From: UBA9926 sp913064795
GTDB taxonomy: Bacteria > Pseudomonadota > Gammaproteobacteria > Pseudomonadales > Azotimanducaceae
DNA: 64,000 bases
Assembly: GCA_045560765.1 (NCBI GenBank)
Contig: JBJKZD010000009.1
Coordinates: 930,001 to 994,000, forward strand
Reading direction: 5' to 3'
Shown here: in pieces, positions 54,666 to 63,528 of the stretch
How positions within the stretch are numbered: position 1 is the stretch's first letter
How the letters are laid out: every line of letters begins with the position of its first letter
Translations under genes and position numbers: made by a program
The notes under the pieces: model-generated
What the model was told of the DNA's origin: nothing
Seen by the model: the letters and a program-made list of their open reading frames with translations, nothing else
The model's database searches: none

Positions 54666-55910
54666 TTATCCGCGGTTCTCAATGTGTTCCAAGACCGGCA
54701 GCAAGTACTCAATAAAGGCGGCGGGGTTCTCTGACATTGGAAAATGCCCCACCCCACCCATCAGGGTAAACGTTGAGCCCGCTATGGCTTCGTGTGCCGC
54801 GCGACCTAATTCGGGTAGACCGCTGTAGTCGTATTCACCCGAGAGAATATGCACATCGATTTGCGCAGTGTCGATGTCAGCAGCGCTCTGTCTTAGGTCA
54901 TATTCTTGAGTGTAGTAGTTGAGATCCCCGATAAAGCTGGGCGGCCAGCCGCTGGCATAGACCCAACTGGTTTCCTTTCGGTAGGCCTTGGGTGATTGCG
55001 GTGCAATGAGACCCTCCATCAATCTCGCTTTGTACTGGTTGCCGATTTGAGGGTGCCAGAGTAGCGAGAGGGATTCAGCAGAGCCGCCAATATGAAGCGC
55101 CCCTTCAATGGAAATCACTGCCCGAAAGTCTTCGGGATGCTTAAGGGCCAAGTCCAGCGCCAGTAATCCTCCAACGGAACAGCCCATAAATACCGGCTGC
55201 TTTAATCCCAATAGATTGGCTAGCGCCCGGGGTAATGCGCGAAGCAAGCCCTCCCTGAGTTGATAGTCGTTCGCCCACCAATCCTCCTCGACAGGGGGTA
55301 TGGATTTTCCGTGGAAGGGCAAATCGTAGGCGATCAGCTCAAAGCGATCGGTGATTCGGCGATCATTCATCAGATGCCGCCACTGGCTCGCGTGGCAACC
55401 CGCTGTGTGTTGCAGCAGTACGGGAATCCCTTGTCCTGCACGTTCAAAATAAATTCGATGCCTCACGCCTTCGACGTTGATGTTGGCGTAGTGTCCGGTT
55501 ACGGATTCAACGCCTTCAGACTCAGACGCCGCCGGTTTGAGGTCTGGCGTAGGCGGCCTTAGGAGCTCGATTGCCCGAGCGATCGCGGGATAGAACTGAG
55601 CATGGGCAATAGGGTCTCCTGATCGTTTGAGGCCTTTATTGAGGGACATATTGAACATCGGATCCGAATAAAAACGCTCGGGGACTGACATCAGTAGACG
55701 CGTCCAAACGTCTGAACTGCCGGTGTAAGTCAATTCGGTGCTGAGATCCGTTGTAGTCGCATCGACGAACTGGCCGTCTGTAAGGGTCAGTCGCCGTATT
55801 TCAGAACCTGCATGGATCTTGAAGCTGCCGGTCCAATGTCTGGCGGCGAGTAAAAATTCACCATCCGCCTCGCATCGCGCTCGCCACTGCGCGTTACTGA
55901 TCAGATCCAT
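54666..55910 (-). CDS. SCP2-like / alpha-beta hydrolase fusion protein
   Basis: 414 residues in two parts. Residues 1-about 120 resemble an SCP2-like lipid-binding fold (FKIHAGSEIRRLTLTDGQFV). Residues about 140-414 are an alpha/beta hydrolase: VLLQHTAGCHASQWRHLM (oxyanion region), nucleophile in VFMGCSVGGLLALDLAL, acidic residue near LSGEYDYSGLPEL, and the catalytic His in GGVGHFPMSENP. GGAGAAAC lies before the ATG. A hydrophobic ester is the likely substrate. Confidence 0.82.
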   Translation of the reverse strand: MDLISNAQWRARCEADGEFLLAARHWTGSFKIHAGSEIRRLTLTDGQFVDATTTDLSTELTYTGSSDVWTRLLMSVPERFYSDPMFNMSLNKGLKRSGDPIAHAQFYPAIARAIELLRPPTPDLKPAASESEGVESVTGHYANINVEGVRHRIYFERAGQGIPVLLQHTAGCHASQWRHLMNDRRITDRFELIAYDLPFHGKSIPPVEEDWWANDYQLREGLLRALPRALANLLGLKQPVFMGCSVGGLLALDLALKHPEDFRAVISIEGALHIGGSAESLSLLWHPQIGNQYKARLMEGLIAPQSPKAYRKETSWVYASGWPPSFIGDLNYYTQEYDLRQSAADIDTAQIDVHILSGEYDYSGLPELGRAAHEAIAGSTFTLMGGVGHFPMSENPAAFIEYLLPVLEHIENRG

Positions 55911-56267
55911 AAGTTTCTCCCTTTGCCCTCTGTGAGCCCCGCTCGATCACCTTATCATCATGCTGGGACAGCGGCTTCAAGTCCAGACATCACAATCAGG
56001 GTAATTTAAGTTAAAACCCTTTCAAAGCTCGTTCTGTTAGGCCTCGAGCAAAGGCGTTTGTAGTGGCTATCGAGGGAAACCATGGGTAGTTTTTCGGTGC
56101 TGGGCCTTGTCGATCAACGCTGCGTCAATGAGTAGACCCCGTGCCTGAACCAATTATCTATGACCGCAGGGTGCCAGCGATGCGATTGCCTCAAAGCGCC
56201 CCTACATTGGCCATCAAAACTGAATTGGCAGTTTTGAGAGTCAGAAGCAGTTGGCCTACTTGAATCG
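55911..56267. other. Intergenic between two reverse-strand genes
   Basis: About 355 bases. No gene recognised; it should include the promoter of the hydrolase gene at its left. Confidence 0.5.
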
Positions 56268-57785
56268 TCACGATTGAACGGACTGGGATTCCATGTTTGC
56301 CGCATCCATCGAGCGGGCTTTCAGTTGTGTTTGAATTCTCTCATGGTCGGTTTTATTGATGCGATAGCCTGCATAAAAGAAAGCAGCGATCAGGCCCCAT
56401 ACCATCGCAAAGGGGCCGTCGACGATACCCAGCCGGAATAGCACGTCATCCGGAACCTGTCCTTGTATCGATCCCGGGGGTAGCAAAACGTAATATTCGA
56501 TCGCGAACCCGGCAATGACATGACCGATCGCGTTAGAAGTTTTAGCAAAAAAAGTGCGAGCAGAATAAAAAATACCTTCTTGTCGTCTGCCGGTGTTCGC
56601 CTCGTGTTCGTCGGCAATATCGGCGAGGGCGGACATCACGCTGATGTTGACCACAGCGCCGAACAACGAAGAAAAAATACTCCAAAATATGATGAAAACC
56701 ACCAAGGTCCAGGAAGAGGTTTCGGGTGCAAGCCCGAACAGTGCAAGCGTCACCGCAAGGGACCAAAAGAAACTGAGGCCGGCTGCAGACGCAACAATGG
56801 TTGCACGCTTGTCGAATCGTTCGTGAGATTTTGAAGCCAAAAAGAAACCCAAGTGATAGCCAATGATGTTGGCTATGGCTAAGAAACCAATTTGATACGG
56901 AGACAACGCCCAAAAAAACGTGCCCATATAGATACCCAGAGTCTCGTGGGTGCCGATCGTCATTGACAGGAAAAACAGTCCGATTAAGAGAAACAAATAG
57001 TTACGGTTTTGGATTGCCATCCAAATGTCTGACATTAACCCTTTGAACGAGAATCCCTCTTGGTCTGAAGGCGGTTGACTCATGAAAGGAATCCGGTCTC
57101 GGGTAAACCAAGCACAACCGAAAATCGTGAGAAGAATGATGAGGCAACAAAAGGCGACAACAGGCACATAGGCGGGTCGGTACAATTGTGCCCCTCCGAG
57201 GGCAGCACCTTCCGTTTGAAACAAATAACCGAAGACAAAAAACCAGACGAAACAGTGCATCATGAGGGCGCCGTAATAACCGAATAGGTTGTTAAAGCTC
57301 ATAACGTTGGTGCGCTCGATGTAGTCGCTTGATAGTTCGGCACCCATCGCAAGGTGCGGTATCGCGAAAAATGTCACAAACGTTCTCATACAAATTGTAA
57401 ACACAGTGAACCAAACAAAGAGCATCATCTGTGACGTCACGACAGACGCTGGCGGATTAAATATGAGAAAAATCGAGAGTACTAAGGGGATTGGCGCCGC
57501 GATCATAAAGGGATGCCTGCGACCCCAACGAGATCGAAAGCGGTCTGAAATCGAGCCGATCAGCGGATCAGAAATGGCATCAAAAAAAATCGCGATGGCA
57601 ACTGCGGTGCCCGCTAATGACCCGCTCAATCCAAGAATTTGTTGGTAATACAAAAAGGTCAGCGCGTTGAATAACCAATTTGTCGCTGACTCGCCGACGG
57701 TGCCGACGCCGAACCAGGTTTTCGTTCGCAGACTGAGTCGATCGGTTGGCCTTTGTCGCTCCAACGGTTGTGAGGGGTCCTGCAC
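56268..57785 (-). CDS. MFS transporter, GPH (glycoside-pentoside-hexuronide) family
   Basis: 505 residues with 12 hydrophobic helices. GSISDRFRSRWGRRHPFM is the GPH/MFS loop motif, and MSALADIADEHEANTGRRQE the second-half motif common to melibiose-type symporters. The start is GTG with GGAGGAAAAG upstream. It is an intact relative of the decayed gene at 26262. It probably imports sugars or related organic solutes with Na+ or H+. Confidence 0.9.
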   Translation of the reverse strand: MQDPSQPLERQRPTDRLSLRTKTWFGVGTVGESATNWLFNALTFLYYQQILGLSGSLAGTAVAIAIFFDAISDPLIGSISDRFRSRWGRRHPFMIAAPIPLVLSIFLIFNPPASVVTSQMMLFVWFTVFTICMRTFVTFFAIPHLAMGAELSSDYIERTNVMSFNNLFGYYGALMMHCFVWFFVFGYLFQTEGAALGGAQLYRPAYVPVVAFCCLIILLTIFGCAWFTRDRIPFMSQPPSDQEGFSFKGLMSDIWMAIQNRNYLFLLIGLFFLSMTIGTHETLGIYMGTFFWALSPYQIGFLAIANIIGYHLGFFLASKSHERFDKRATIVASAAGLSFFWSLAVTLALFGLAPETSSWTLVVFIIFWSIFSSLFGAVVNISVMSALADIADEHEANTGRRQEGIFYSARTFFAKTSNAIGHVIAGFAIEYYVLLPPGSIQGQVPDDVLFRLGIVDGPFAMVWGLIAAFFYAGYRINKTDHERIQTQLKARSMDAANMESQSVQS

Positions 57786-58231
57786 GTTGCTTTTCCTCCA
57801 TCGTCAAAGCGTGGGATCTTCAAGCATCATGCCACTTTGTCCGCTCTCGAGAAACGACTTTACTGTTGGCTCCATTGGGCGCTCGACAAGATTCTGAAGA
57901 AACGGTCTACAATGACTCCCTCCGGGGAGGCTGATAGGGTTCATTAAAACAAGCCAAATTTTAAATCATACCTACAAGGCCTGTGGAGCATTCGAAGTAG
58001 CTCATAAGTTCGTGGGTGATTTTGAAGCAGAATAAAGACTGAGTCTGGGGTCTGTGCCTCTGAGTTGATCGGGATCATCCCATCTGCTTTTTAGGGTCAA
58101 CAAAGGCAAACTGTTCTCAGAGTGGCTCTAGCCAGCTTTCCACAACCTATTGACTGTTGGAGGCGAGTTGTATGAGCCTTTAAGCGCAAGGTGTGAATAA
58201 TTTATAGTTCTGGTTGATTAAGGAGTCGAGC
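57786..58231. other. Intergenic between divergent genes
   Basis: 446 bases between the transporter and the SDR; it must hold both promoters. No clear operator is visible. AAGGAG eight bases before 58232 is the ribosome site of the SDR. Confidence 0.5.
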
Positions 58232-58981
58232 ATGGCTGGTTCAGAAGTAGCGTTGATTGTGGGGGGCGGTCCTGGGATTAGCGCCAGTTGCGCGAGGCTC
58301 TTTGCGGCTGAGGGAATGAAGGTTGCGGTCGCGGCAAGAAATATAGAAAAAGAGCCTCTAGCACAGCTTGCTGCGGAACATGGCGTGCTTCTCGTTAAAT
58401 GTGATGCGTCGGATCCCGAATCAGTCGCCAACTTATTTGCGGAGGTGACCTCACAGCTTGGTACACCGCATCTCGTGATCCATAATATTGACGGACGTTC
58501 CCGGGACGTTTTCCGGAAAGGGATTCATGAGGTAGACCCGGCCCTTGTACTGGATACCCTAAAAAACTCTACTTTCAGTGCGTTTTTGGTTGGGCAGCAG
58601 GCGGCTAGAGCGATGCTTGCCCAAAAACAGAGGCAAGGGCACAAAGGCACAATCTTATTTACCAACGCCAGCGCCGCAATAAAGGGTTATCCTTTGAGCG
58701 GCGCGTTTGCCGCTGCATCTCACGGTAAATCAGGTCTGGCACAAAGCATGGCGCGGGAGCTGATGCCCCAGGGCATCCACATTGCACATTTGCCTATTGA
58801 CGCTGCCATCGGTTGGGAGCAAGCCGATGGGTCGCGTGCCCATTGGCTGGCTGGAGCGACCCAAGACGACAATATGGCCCACCCCGATCGAATCGCCGAC
58901 GTTTATCTCCAGCTGCACAGACAGCATCGTTCGACCTGGGCCTTCGAAGTGGTTCTGCGGCCCTGGGCAGAGAAATGGTAA
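58232..58981 (+). CDS. Short-chain dehydrogenase/reductase family protein lacking the catalytic Tyr
   Basis: 249 residues from ATG 58232 (AAGGAG upstream); the six-residue extension from 58214 is rejected. The Rossmann motif is VALIVGGGPGISASCARLF. NASAAIKGYPLSG corresponds to the active-site Ser region, but the YxxxK site reads ASHGK, so Tyr is replaced by Ala. The C-terminus TWAFEVVLRPWAEKW matches the SDR at 10542. As there, a GST is encoded in the same cluster (61018). The reaction is unknown. Confidence 0.85.
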   Translation: MAGSEVALIVGGGPGISASCARLFAAEGMKVAVAARNIEKEPLAQLAAEHGVLLVKCDASDPESVANLFAEVTSQLGTPHLVIHNIDGRSRDVFRKGIHEVDPALVLDTLKNSTFSAFLVGQQAARAMLAQKQRQGHKGTILFTNASAAIKGYPLSGAFAAASHGKSGLAQSMARELMPQGIHIAHLPIDAAIGWEQADGSRAHWLAGATQDDNMAHPDRIADVYLQLHRQHRSTWAFEVVLRPWAEKW

Positions 58982-59533
58982 ATCGGTATCAAAGTCCGCC
59001 GTGGCAGGTGAACAGGCCCAGACGTGAGGTGCCTTGGAGGTTCCGAGACTCGGCGCAAGAAGCAAACCAATTAATGAGGCAAAGCCCTGGGGGAGTAGGC
59101 CCGGCCCAATCGGCTCAGCGCTGCCCTCGAGATCTATCGAATGTATTGGGGCGTTGTGGTTATAGCGTCCCCCTATAGGCATCAGGCTTGCTGGTAGTTA
59201 ATCCCAGCGAGGCGTAGGAGATACTGTTTCTTTCAGACAGCGACAGCGCTAAAGCACAGCAGACAATGTTTTAGAATATGGCGATGGTTCTAAACTAGGC
59301 GCTGGATCAGCATTTTCTTAGGTTCCCGGTCGCGTCACATGGCGATGCAACCCCAAACATATCGATAGGTTTTCCTCAGAGCCTTGACCTCCGGTTGGCG
59401 CTGAGCTTGGAAAATCCGAATTCCGGGGCGCCTGTCCAGGCATATTCGTGAATTGGCTGTTGGGTGATATCCTGTTTTCAATTTGAATGATGCAGTTGGC
59501 GAAACGGTCAGGCGAGACTAGGCAGAGGATGGT
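58982..59533. other. Intergenic, nothing recognised
   Basis: About 550 bases between the SDR and the hydratase. No open frame with coding character. The promoter of the catabolic genes is expected near its right end, before GCAGAGGATGGT at 59521. Confidence 0.5.
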
Positions 59534-60283
59534 ATGAAAGAGGGGATGCGATCATGGGCGCAAGATCTCGTGCAGGCTTGGCGAGATACGGCGCCCCGCC
59601 CAGTCAAAGCTGATTTGACGATCTCGGTTGAAGAGGCTTATGCGACTCAAAAAGCCTTCGTGGAGATGCGAGGTGAGACGATCACAGGCTATAAAGCCGG
59701 CTTAACAAGCACTGATGCTCAGCAGGCCCAAGGGGTGGACTGCCCGGTCAGCGGTGTATTGTTTGAGCGTGTTCGATTTGACTCTGGCGCCGATGTTGAG
59801 ACGTCGCTCATGAGTATGCCTCTGATTGAAACCGAAATTGGGTTTTTAGTGGGTGCAGATGTGACGGCGCCTGTATCACGTGACAATGTGATTGGGGTGC
59901 TGGCTTCTTTTATGCCGATGGTTGAGATCGTCGATGTCAGTTTTTCACAGCGACCCATAGTGACAGATATCATTGCGTGCAATGTTGCCGCCGCTTATTA
60001 CATTCAATCCGGCGATCAATATGACGCTGCAAAGGTCAATGATGCGGCGCTTCGGTTTTATGCCGATGGCGTGCTCAAGCACGAGGGCGCCGCGATTGAT
60101 GCTTTGGGTGATCAGTTGGAGGCGGCGGCTTGGTTAATCAACCATACCCTTGAAAAGGGGTATCCCGTGAGCGCGGGTCATGTTCTGATGACTGGGTCTC
60201 TGGGTGCGGTCTATCCGGGCCGCCCTGGAAGCTACCGGGTTGAATATGGCGAGTTTGGAGAAATCGTCTTTTCGTTGAAGTAG
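59534..60283 (+). CDS. 2-keto-4-pentenoate hydratase / fumarylacetoacetate-hydrolase family protein
   Basis: 249 residues of the MhpD-type hydratase fold: ITGYKAGLTSTDAQQAQGVD, GVLFERVRFDSG, the metal-binding LIETEIGFLVGADV (Glu-x-Glu), SFMPMVEIVDV, and the C-terminal GHVLMTGSLGAVYP. These enzymes add water to 2-hydroxydienoates from aromatic meta-cleavage or related routes. It opens the cluster hydratase - crotonase - GST - ThDP enzyme - enoyl-CoA hydratase. Confidence 0.88.
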   Translation: MKEGMRSWAQDLVQAWRDTAPRPVKADLTISVEEAYATQKAFVEMRGETITGYKAGLTSTDAQQAQGVDCPVSGVLFERVRFDSGADVETSLMSMPLIETEIGFLVGADVTAPVSRDNVIGVLASFMPMVEIVDVSFSQRPIVTDIIACNVAAAYYIQSGDQYDAAKVNDAALRFYADGVLKHEGAAIDALGDQLEAAAWLINHTLEKGYPVSAGHVLMTGSLGAVYPGRPGSYRVEYGEFGEIVFSLK

Positions 60284-60367
60284 CTGTCCAGGGTGAGTGC
60301 CGATAAACAACAATTCAGAAAAACGAATTAATCTCGCTCAAAGGGCGGTTTGATAAAAGGAAACACG

Positions 60368-61021
60368 ATGCAGTTTGATTCAGATGGGACAGTGGCTACT
60401 TTGCATTTTGATGATGGTAAGGCCAACGCAATTGGTCACGCGTTCATTGATGATATTGTCCTGGGTCTCAGTCGGGCTCAAACCGAGGCTAGGGCGGTAC
60501 TGATCGTTGGGCGCGATGGGTTGTTATCGGGGGGGTTCGATTTAAAAGTGATCAACGAGGGCGGGGATGCGGTTCGAGTCATGATGACGAAGGCGGCGGA
60601 TATGTTCTATCAATTGCTGACTCATCCTCAACCCGTCGTGATCGCCTGCACGGGGCACGCGGTTGCAGCGGGTGCTTTCTTATTGTTGAGCGCCGACACC
60701 CGTATTGGCAGTCAAGGAGATTTCAAAATAGGTTTAAACGAAACCTCCATCGGTTCGAGTTTTCCTGAGTTCGGTATCCAATTGGCAACGAGCCGGCTTA
60801 ATCCAGCCTATCTCACTCGATCGTTTGTTCAGTCGGAGCTGTTTTCTCCCCCCGATGCCGTCCAGGCTGGATTTTTAGATGGTCTAGAGCCGAGGGACCT
60901 GGTTGTCGAGCGGGCATGGCTCCGCGCGCAAAAGCTGTCCGAATTGCCGCAAAAAGCCTATGCCCAGAACAAACGGGACAGTCGTCGCATGGCGATCTCA
61001 GCCCTAGGAGCTCTACAATGA
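60368..61021 (+). CDS. Enoyl-CoA hydratase/isomerase (crotonase) family protein
   Basis: 217 residues from ATG 60368 with AAAAGGAAA upstream; six residues of upstream frame are not used. The oxyanion-hole segments are GRDGLLSGGFDLKVI and GHAVAAGAFLLLSADTRIG. FKIGLNETSIGSSFPEFGIQ gives the second active-site region, with the Glu in place. It is shorter than most crotonases, the C-terminal helices being reduced. It overlaps the GST start as ATGA. Confidence 0.87.
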   Translation: MQFDSDGTVATLHFDDGKANAIGHAFIDDIVLGLSRAQTEARAVLIVGRDGLLSGGFDLKVINEGGDAVRVMMTKAADMFYQLLTHPQPVVIACTGHAVAAGAFLLLSADTRIGSQGDFKIGLNETSIGSSFPEFGIQLATSRLNPAYLTRSFVQSELFSPPDAVQAGFLDGLEPRDLVVERAWLRAQKLSELPQKAYAQNKRDSRRMAISALGALQ

Positions 61022-61677
61022 TTGAACTGTATACCGCGGGCACGCCCAACGGCTGGAAGGTATCGATGACATTGGAAGAGATGCAGATCCCGTACGAAGT
61101 CAATTTGGTGAATCTCAGCAAAGGCGAGCAGCGGTTACCCGAATTCCTAAAGATCTCTCCCAATGGGCGAATCCCTGCAATCATCGATACCGATACAGGC
61201 ATCAGTGTTTTTGAGTCTGGGGCCATCATGGTTTATCTGGCTGAGAAGAGCGGGCAGCTCATGCCAAGTGACCTCGCCGGAAAATATGATGTGATGCAGT
61301 GGCTGATGTTTCAAATGTCAGGGATTGGACCGATGCAAGGACAAGCCGTCACGTTTGTTCGATACTTTCCAGAGAATATTCCTCAAGCGATCGATCGCTA
61401 TTGCAATGAATCTCGCAGGCTATACGAAGTATTGGACAACCATCTCGCGGACCGTGACTATATTGCGGGAGAATACAGTATTGCTGATATTGCCAATTAT
61501 TCATGGGTACGCAGTTATTATTGGGCGCGGGTTAATATCGATGGCCTAGATCATTTGCGGGCTTGGATGGACAGGATGGTCGCCAAACCCGGTATCTTGC
61601 GCGGCTGTGAAGTTCCTCAGGGTGCAAAGAATTCGAAGGATCTGAAACAAGGCGGCGCCTCGATTACGACGACTTGA
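61018..61677 (+). CDS. Glutathione S-transferase, Ure2p/YfcG-like
   Basis: 219 residues. The frame is open from 60916 but the ATG at 61018, overlapping the crotonase stop, gives the normal start MIELYTAGTPNGWKVSMTLE. The thioredoxin domain has ISPNGRIPAIID and VFESGAIMVYLAEK (glutathione-binding Ser). The C-terminal domain has WLMFQMSGIGPMQGQAVTFV and EYSIADIANYSWV. TPNGWKVS fits the YghU/YfcG group, which work as disulfide-bond reductases or glutathionyl lyases. Confidence 0.92.
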   Translation: MIELYTAGTPNGWKVSMTLEEMQIPYEVNLVNLSKGEQRLPEFLKISPNGRIPAIIDTDTGISVFESGAIMVYLAEKSGQLMPSDLAGKYDVMQWLMFQMSGIGPMQGQAVTFVRYFPENIPQAIDRYCNESRRLYEVLDNHLADRDYIAGEYSIADIANYSWVRSYYWARVNIDGLDHLRAWMDRMVAKPGILRGCEVPQGAKNSKDLKQGGASITTT

Positions 61678-61877
61678 CCCAGACCGAGCCATCCAGTCCC
61701 TCGCTGAATCGTCCTTACGTTTTATCGATGGGTTGTAAAGAATAAGAATGCGGGTTCGATAAGATCGATGGCAAGGGAGTCAGGAGTCAATCGCGGTCGC
61801 CCAGAAATCGGCTATCGAGGTTTTACAAGTTCCATGAGTACCAGATGCTGTAGGAACGAATCAAATAGGGAAATATT

Positions 61878-63437
61878 ATGAATGGTGCACAAAGCTTAAT
61901 TGCCAGTCTGGTCAAATCAGATGTCAACGTTTGTTTTTCAAACCCCGGGACATCCGAAATGCACTTTGTTGCCGCCCTCGATAGCGTGCCGGCGATGCGG
62001 GGTGTGCTCTGTTTGTTTGAAGGTGTGGCTTCCGGCGCTGCAGACGGTTATGCCCGTATGGCTGAAAGGCCCGCGTCGACGTTGTTCCATCTTGGACCAG
62101 GGATGGGCAATGCGATTGCCAACCTGCATAACGCGCAAAAGGCCTTTACGCCGCTGGTCAATATCGTCGGTGAGCATGCGACCCACCATCGTAAATATGA
62201 GGCGCCGCTCACGTCCAACATCGAAGGGTATGCAGAGCCCTTCTCTAAATGGTTAAGAGTCAGCGAGACAGCAGAGGCTGTTGGCGCAGATGCTGCTGAT
62301 GCGATCGCGGCGAGCCAATCCGATGTTCCCGGCATTGCCACTTTGCTCTTGCCTGCGAACACGGCGTGGGATCCAGGCGGACAATTGGCCGACAAGGTGC
62401 CCGTTACGGGCCCAAAATCTGTGGATCATGAGGTGATCCGAGAAGCGGCGCGACGACTGGAGAAAGCGCGCAGGGCAGTTATTTTGGTAAATGGTTCGGC
62501 GGTTCGTGAACAAGGCCTTGAGGCAGTTGCACGAATCCGTGAAAAGACCGGCGCAACCGCATATCTATCGACCTTTCATGCACGGGCCGAGCGCGGTGCC
62601 GGTCGCGTTAACATACCCAAGCTGCCGTATTTCCCTGATCAGATTTATGCGGCGCTTGACGATTGTGATGAGCTGATTCTTGTGGGTCAGGACAGACCCG
62701 TCACGTTCTTTGCCTATCCTGGGAAAAAGTCAGACTGCACGCCTGAGGGTGTTGAGCCATTTAAGTTATCAACCCTTGCCGATGATCAGATCGGTGCGCT
62801 AGAGGCGCTCGCCGATGAAGTGGGGGCGCCGGCCATAGGAAAACTGATGACAGACCCTAGAAGTGCGCTGGTCATCCCTGAGTTACAGTCCGGTGAACTG
62901 ACGCCTCGTTCAGCAGGGCATGCAATTGCTGCCTTGTTGCCCGAGAATGCGATCATCGCGGACGAATCAACCACCTCAGGCGGGACGGCCTATCATTTGA
63001 CGGCCAATGCGCCCCAGCACGATTTGATCGCCGTAACCGGTGGTGCCATCGGCGGCGGTATCCCGCTGGCGATCGGAGCAGCGGTGGCCTGTCCGGAGCG
63101 CAAAGTGGTTAATTTGCAGGCAGATGGGTCAGGGATGTATACCATTCAGGGACTTTGGACGATTGCCAGAGAGCAGCTCGATGTGACAACCGTCATATGG
63201 AATAACCGAACTTACAATATCTTGAATATGGAACTACATAACGTCGGCGCCGCCAACGACGCTGGCCCCAAGGCCCTGTCGATGTTCGATTTGTCTAACC
63301 CGGATATTGATTTTTGCGCGCTTGCACAAGGCATGGGTGTGGAGTCGATGCGTGCGACAACAAGCGAGGAATTTAATCACCAGTTTGCCTATTGCATGGC
63401 AAATAAGGGGCCGCACCTGATCGAGGCAATCATCTAG
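61878..63437 (+). CDS. Thiamine-diphosphate-dependent enzyme, acetolactate-synthase-like (IlvB/MdlC group)
   Basis: 519 residues with the three domains of the family: the N-terminal PYR domain with the catalytic Glu (VLCLFEGVASGAADGYARMA), a central TPP-M domain (ARRAVILVNGSAVREQGLEA), and the PP domain with the ThDP-binding motif (QADGSGMYTIQGLWTIAREQ to NN). Benzoylformate decarboxylase, oxalyl-CoA decarboxylase and acetolactate synthase share this layout. It is probably a 2-oxoacid decarboxylase or carboligase. It is followed by a purine-rich repeat and an enoyl-CoA hydratase gene. Confidence 0.88.
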   Translation: MNGAQSLIASLVKSDVNVCFSNPGTSEMHFVAALDSVPAMRGVLCLFEGVASGAADGYARMAERPASTLFHLGPGMGNAIANLHNAQKAFTPLVNIVGEHATHHRKYEAPLTSNIEGYAEPFSKWLRVSETAEAVGADAADAIAASQSDVPGIATLLLPANTAWDPGGQLADKVPVTGPKSVDHEVIREAARRLEKARRAVILVNGSAVREQGLEAVARIREKTGATAYLSTFHARAERGAGRVNIPKLPYFPDQIYAALDDCDELILVGQDRPVTFFAYPGKKSDCTPEGVEPFKLSTLADDQIGALEALADEVGAPAIGKLMTDPRSALVIPELQSGELTPRSAGHAIAALLPENAIIADESTTSGGTAYHLTANAPQHDLIAVTGGAIGGGIPLAIGAAVACPERKVVNLQADGSGMYTIQGLWTIAREQLDVTTVIWNNRTYNILNMELHNVGAANDAGPKALSMFDLSNPDIDFCALAQGMGVESMRATTSEEFNHQFAYCMANKGPHLIEAII

Positions 63438-63495
63438 AGAAACAAAAGAACAAGCAGAAAAACAAAGGAACAAGTAGAAAACCAAAGGAATAAGT
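63436..63495. repeat. 20-bp tandem repeat, three units, purine-rich
   Basis: Units at 63436, 63456 and 63476 are variants of AGAAAAACAAAGGAACAAGT. The first includes the end of the TAG stop of the ThDP gene. It fills the gap to the next ribosome site. Confidence 0.75.
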
Positions 63496-63528
63496 AGACA
63501 ACTTTTTAAACGATCAATGGAGAACAGC

